From assembly GCA_027307335.1 (NCBI GenBank), contig DAHUXD010000057.1:1-48643 (forward strand): 48,643 nt of DNA, read 5' to 3'. Positions 46,104-48,643 of this stretch are shown here, one piece after another; within the stretch, counting starts at the first letter, position 1, and the number at the start of each line of letters is the position of its first letter. This DNA comes from Acidobacteriota bacterium. GTDB taxonomy: Bacteria > Acidobacteriota > Thermoanaerobaculia > UBA5066 > Gp7-AA6. The notes below the pieces were generated by a model that did no database searches, was not told the origin of the DNA, and worked only from the letters and a program-made list of their open reading frames with translations. Made by a program: the position numbers and the translations under genes.

Positions 46104-48643
46104 TTACGCGCCGAGGACGCCGGCGACCTTCTCCACCTGGAACGCCTCGATGATGTCGCCGATCTTGACGTCCTGGTACTTCTCGAGTCCGATGCCGCAC
46201 TCGAATCCCTGCTTGACCTCGGAGACGTCGTCCTTGAAGCGTCGCAGCGATCCGATCTTGCCCTCGTAGATGACGCGGTTGTCGCGCAGGAGCCGCACTC
46301 CGGCGCTGCGCGGGATCGTCCCCTCGGTGACGTAGCAGCCGGCGACGACGCCGAACTTCGGCACCTTGAAGGTGTTGCGCACCTCGGCGCGGCCGCGGGC
46401 GACCTCCTTCAGCGTCGGCTCGAGGAGGCCCTCCATCGCCTTCTTGATCTCGTCGGTGACGTTGTAGATGACCGTGTGGAGGCGGATCTCGACGCCGTCC
46501 TTTTCGGCCTCCTCCGCCGCCTTCTTCTCGGGCCGCACGTTGAAGCCGACGATGATCGCGCCCGACGCCGAGGCGAGGAGCACGTCGTTGATCGTGATCG
46601 CGCCGACGCCCGCGTGGAGCAGGGACACCTTCACCTTGTCGTTCGAGAGGGCCTTCAGCGACTGCGAGAGGACCTCCATCGAGCCCGAGACGTCGGTCTT
46701 GAGGATCAGGGGCAGGTCCTTGATCTTGCCTTCCTGGATCTTCGAGAACAGCTGCTCGAGCGAGACGCGCGAGCTGGCGGCCATCGCCTTGTCCCGCTCC
46801 CGCTGCTGCCGGAACGCGACGACGGAGCGCGCCTTCGCCTCGTCTTCGACGACCTGGAAGGCGTCGCCCGCCTGCGGCAGGTCCTCGAAGCCCGTGACCT
46901 CGACCGGCGTCGCGGGGCCCGCCTCGCCGACCTTCTCGCCGCGGTCGTCGTTCATCGAGCGCACGCGCCCGAAGACCGAGCCCGCAAAAAACACGTCGCC
47001 GACGCGGAGCGTGCCGGCCTGGATGAGCACGGTGGCCACGTTGCCGCGGCCCGCCTCCCGCCGCGCCTCGAGAACGACCCCGCGCGCCTCTCCGGTCGCG
47101 GGCGCGGTCAACTCGCCCATCTCGGCGACGAGGTTGATCAGCTCGAGGAGGTGATCGATGCCCTGCTTCTTCACGGCCGAGATCTCGGCCGACGGCGTGT
47201 CGCCGCCCCACGCCTCCAGCAGGACGTTCTGGTCGGCGAGCTCCTTCTTGACGCGGTCGACGTTCGCGTTCGGCTTGTCGATCTTGTTGATCGCGACGAC
47301 GATCGGCACCTTGGCGGCCCGCGCGTGAGCGATCGCCTCGATCGTCTGGGGCATGACCGCATCGTCGGCCGCCACCACCAGCACGACGATGTCCGTCGCC
47401 TTGGCGCCGCGGGCGCGCATCGAGGTGAACGCCTCGTGGCCCGGCGTGTCGAGGAAGACGATCGGCTTCCCGTGCACCTCGACGCGGTAGGCGCCGATGT
47501 GCTGCGTGATGCCGCCCGCCTCGCCGGCGGCGACGTTCGTCTGTCGGATCGCGTCCAAGAGCGACGTCTTGCCGTGGTCGACGTGGCCCATGACCGTCAC
47601 GACCGGCGCGCGGGGCACCCGGGCGGCCGCCGCGGCGCCCTCGCCCTCGCGGGCGGAGCGGGACAGGTCGAGCTCCTCCTCGAACGAGACGACCGCGGCC
47701 TCGACGCCGATCTCCTTGGCGATCTGCACGGCCGTCGGGGCGTCGAGGGTCTGGTTGACCGTGGCGAGCACGCCCCGCTGCATCAGCAGGCGCTGGATGT
47801 CGCGGGCGAGCACGCCGAGCTTCTCGGAGAGCTCCTTGACCGTCACGCCCTCGCTGAAGAACACGGGGCCGGTCGGCGCGGGCTTCTTGAATTCGAGGAG
47901 CTTGCCCGAGTCGTGGGCCCGCGTCTCCTTCGCCGCCCGGCGGATGGCGGACTTCGACGCCGGCCGTTCGACCGCGGCCGCGTCGGGCACCTCCGCCGTC
48001 TTCTCGATCAACGGCAGCGAGATGTCGGAGTAGGTGTCTTCCTGGTACGTGCCGACGAACTCCCGCAGGTCGACCTCGTCGGCGACGGTGATCTTCGGGC
48101 GCGCGCCGCGCTTTCCGGCTGCGGCCTTCTTCTTCTCGTCCTCGCCTTCCTTCTTGCGCTTGGGCGCGCCGCGGTCGGCGCCGGCGGGCGCGGTGCGGCC
48201 GACGGGCGCTCCGGGGCGGGGCGGTCCGCCGAGCGGGCGGGCGCCGGGCCCTCCGGGCGCCGGCCGATAGACCGACGGACCCGACGGCCTTCCCATCGGA
48301 CGGCCGACGCCGCCCGCCGGACCCATCGGCCTTCCCGCGGCGGGTCCCATGGGACGGCTCGCCGAGGGTCCCATCGGGCGAGTTCCGGCCGCCGGACCCA
48401 TCGGGCGCTGCAGCGGGCCGGCCGGACGAGGGCCGGCCGCGGGGGCGGCCGGGCGCGGCGGCACGACCGGACGGGGCGGAAGAACGATCTTGCGCGGCAG
48501 GGGCGGGGCCGCCGGCTTCGGCGCCGGAGCGGGAACCGGCTCGGGCTCCTCCTCGACGACCGCGGTGCGCGCGGGCTCGACGGCGGCGCGCGGGGCCTTC
48601 GCCTCGGCGGACTCCGCGACCTTCGCCGGAGCGGCCGGCTCCG
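46104..48643 (-). CDS. infB: Translation initiation factor IF-2 (5' end beyond window)
   Basis: The frame is open to the right edge, so the N terminus is missing; about 846 codons are seen. The N-terminal low-complexity region is Pro/Ala/Arg/Met-rich with repeated RPMGPAAG-type units. After a basic/acidic region comes the IF2N subdomain ([20 protein letters not shown]), the GTPase domain ([38 protein letters not shown]) and the C-terminal domains binding initiator tRNA. It promotes fMet-tRNA binding to the 30S subunit. First of the visible genes in the infB-ylxP-rbfA-truB-rpsO-pnp order; nusA probably lies further right. Confidence 0.98.
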   Translation of the reverse strand, partial: EPAAPAKVAESAEAKAPRAAVEPARTAVVEEEPEPVPAPAPKPAAPPLPRKIVLPPRPVVPPRPAAPAAGPRPAGPLQRPMGPAAGTRPMGPSASRPMGPAAGRPMGPAGGVGRPMGRPSGPSVYRPAPGGPGARPLGGPPRPGAPVGRTAPAGADRGAPKRKKEGEDEKKKAAAGKRGARPKITVADEVDLREFVGTYQEDTYSDISLPLIEKTAEVPDAAAVERPASKSAIRRAAKETRAHDSGKLLEFKKPAPTGPVFFSEGVTVKELSEKLGVLARDIQRLLMQRGVLATVNQTLDAPTAVQIAKEIGVEAAVVSFEEELDLSRSAREGEGAAAAARVPRAPVVTVMGHVDHGKTSLLDAIRQTNVAAGEAGGITQHIGAYRVEVHGKPIVFLDTPGHEAFTSMRARGAKATDIVVLVVAADDAVMPQTIEAIAHARAAKVPIVVAINKIDKPNANVDRVKKELADQNVLLEAWGGDTPSAEISAVKKQGIDHLLELINLVAEMGELTAPATGEARGVVLEARREAGRGNVATVLIQAGTLRVGDVFFAGSVFGRVRSMNDDRGEKVGEAGPATPVEVTGFEDLPQAGDAFQVVEDEAKARSVVAFRQQRERDKAMAASSRVSLEQLFSKIQEGKIKDLPLILKTDVSGSMEVLSQSLKALSNDKVKVSLLHAGVGAITINDVLLASASGAIIVGFNVRPEKKAAEEAEKDGVEIRLHTVIYNVTDEIKKAMEGLLEPTLKEVARGRAEVRNTFKVPKFGVVAGCYVTEGTIPRSAGVRLLRDNRVIYEGKIGSLRRFKDDVSEVKQGFECGIGLEKYQDVKIGDIIEAFQVEKVAGVLGA

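Noticed and set aside
48280-48430. GGACCCATCGG-type repeats near the right edge as a repeat array
   Set aside because: They encode the RPMGP-rich low-complexity N-terminal region of IF-2, a usual place for such repeats.

Overview
The window is about 48.6 kb of GC-rich bacterial chromosome (roughly 70 % G+C by eye). Coding is dense, GTG/TTG starts are frequent and many genes overlap by four bases. A DUF1800/DUF1501 pair, S-layer-homology (SLH) repeats with a GC...YCP cysteine pair, a phosphatase-like protein ending in LRSLGYL, MsrPQ and many secreted proteins of unknown role best fit Acidobacteriota, possibly the Thermoanaerobaculia side. That placement is inference; no rRNA gene is present.

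Layout. 1-1.6 kb: msrPQ (minus; msrQ runs off the left edge). 1.7-3.0 kb: two small envelope genes. 3.0-3.7 kb: a disrupted gene. 3.8-9.2 kb (minus): a surface-protein block with a TIG-SLH-DUF1800 protein, a DUF1501 Tat protein and a PKD/cupredoxin-like chimera; a divergent SLH protein lies at 9.4-11.4 kb. 11.4-19.7 kb: an apparent catabolic island for methylated amines (glycine betaine, choline or a relative). It holds an APC permease, two Rieske oxygenases, a TetR regulator, a PYROXD2/CrtI-like oxidoreductase, a DAO-family demethylase or oxidase, and a betaine-homocysteine S-methyltransferase-like enzyme. A large perfect-arm inverted repeat sits in the middle. 19.7-30.7 kb: an alpha/beta hydrolase, two CPBP proteins, a beta-propeller amidohydrolase, an ABC-2 exporter, a zincin and a conserved unknown. 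30.7-35.3 kb: an anti-sigma kinase and STAS antagonist pair, a polyprenyl synthase, an alkaline-phosphatase-like membrane protein, a zinc alcohol dehydrogenase and DUF2905. 35.4-40.2 kb: radC, vapBC, metG, tatD, a small zincin and a secreted protein. 40.2-48.6 kb (minus): a GT-C glycosyltransferase, then the conserved infB-ylxP-rbfA-truB-rpsO-pnp translation and RNA-decay cluster, with infB cut by the right edge.

How the genes fit together. The right end is housekeeping with conserved gene order. The 11-20 kb island looks like one metabolic unit under a TetR repressor: import (APC), oxygenolytic demethylation or hydroxylation (two Rieske proteins), flavin oxidation (two enzymes) and methyl transfer to homocysteine. 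The substrate is not determined by sequence alone. The 4-11 kb block looks like cell-surface machinery. Points worth follow-up are the permease with no ordinary start codon, the palindromes at 9.23 and 17.5 kb, the low-GC cupredoxin-like half of the PKD protein, and the split gene at 3.0-3.7 kb.
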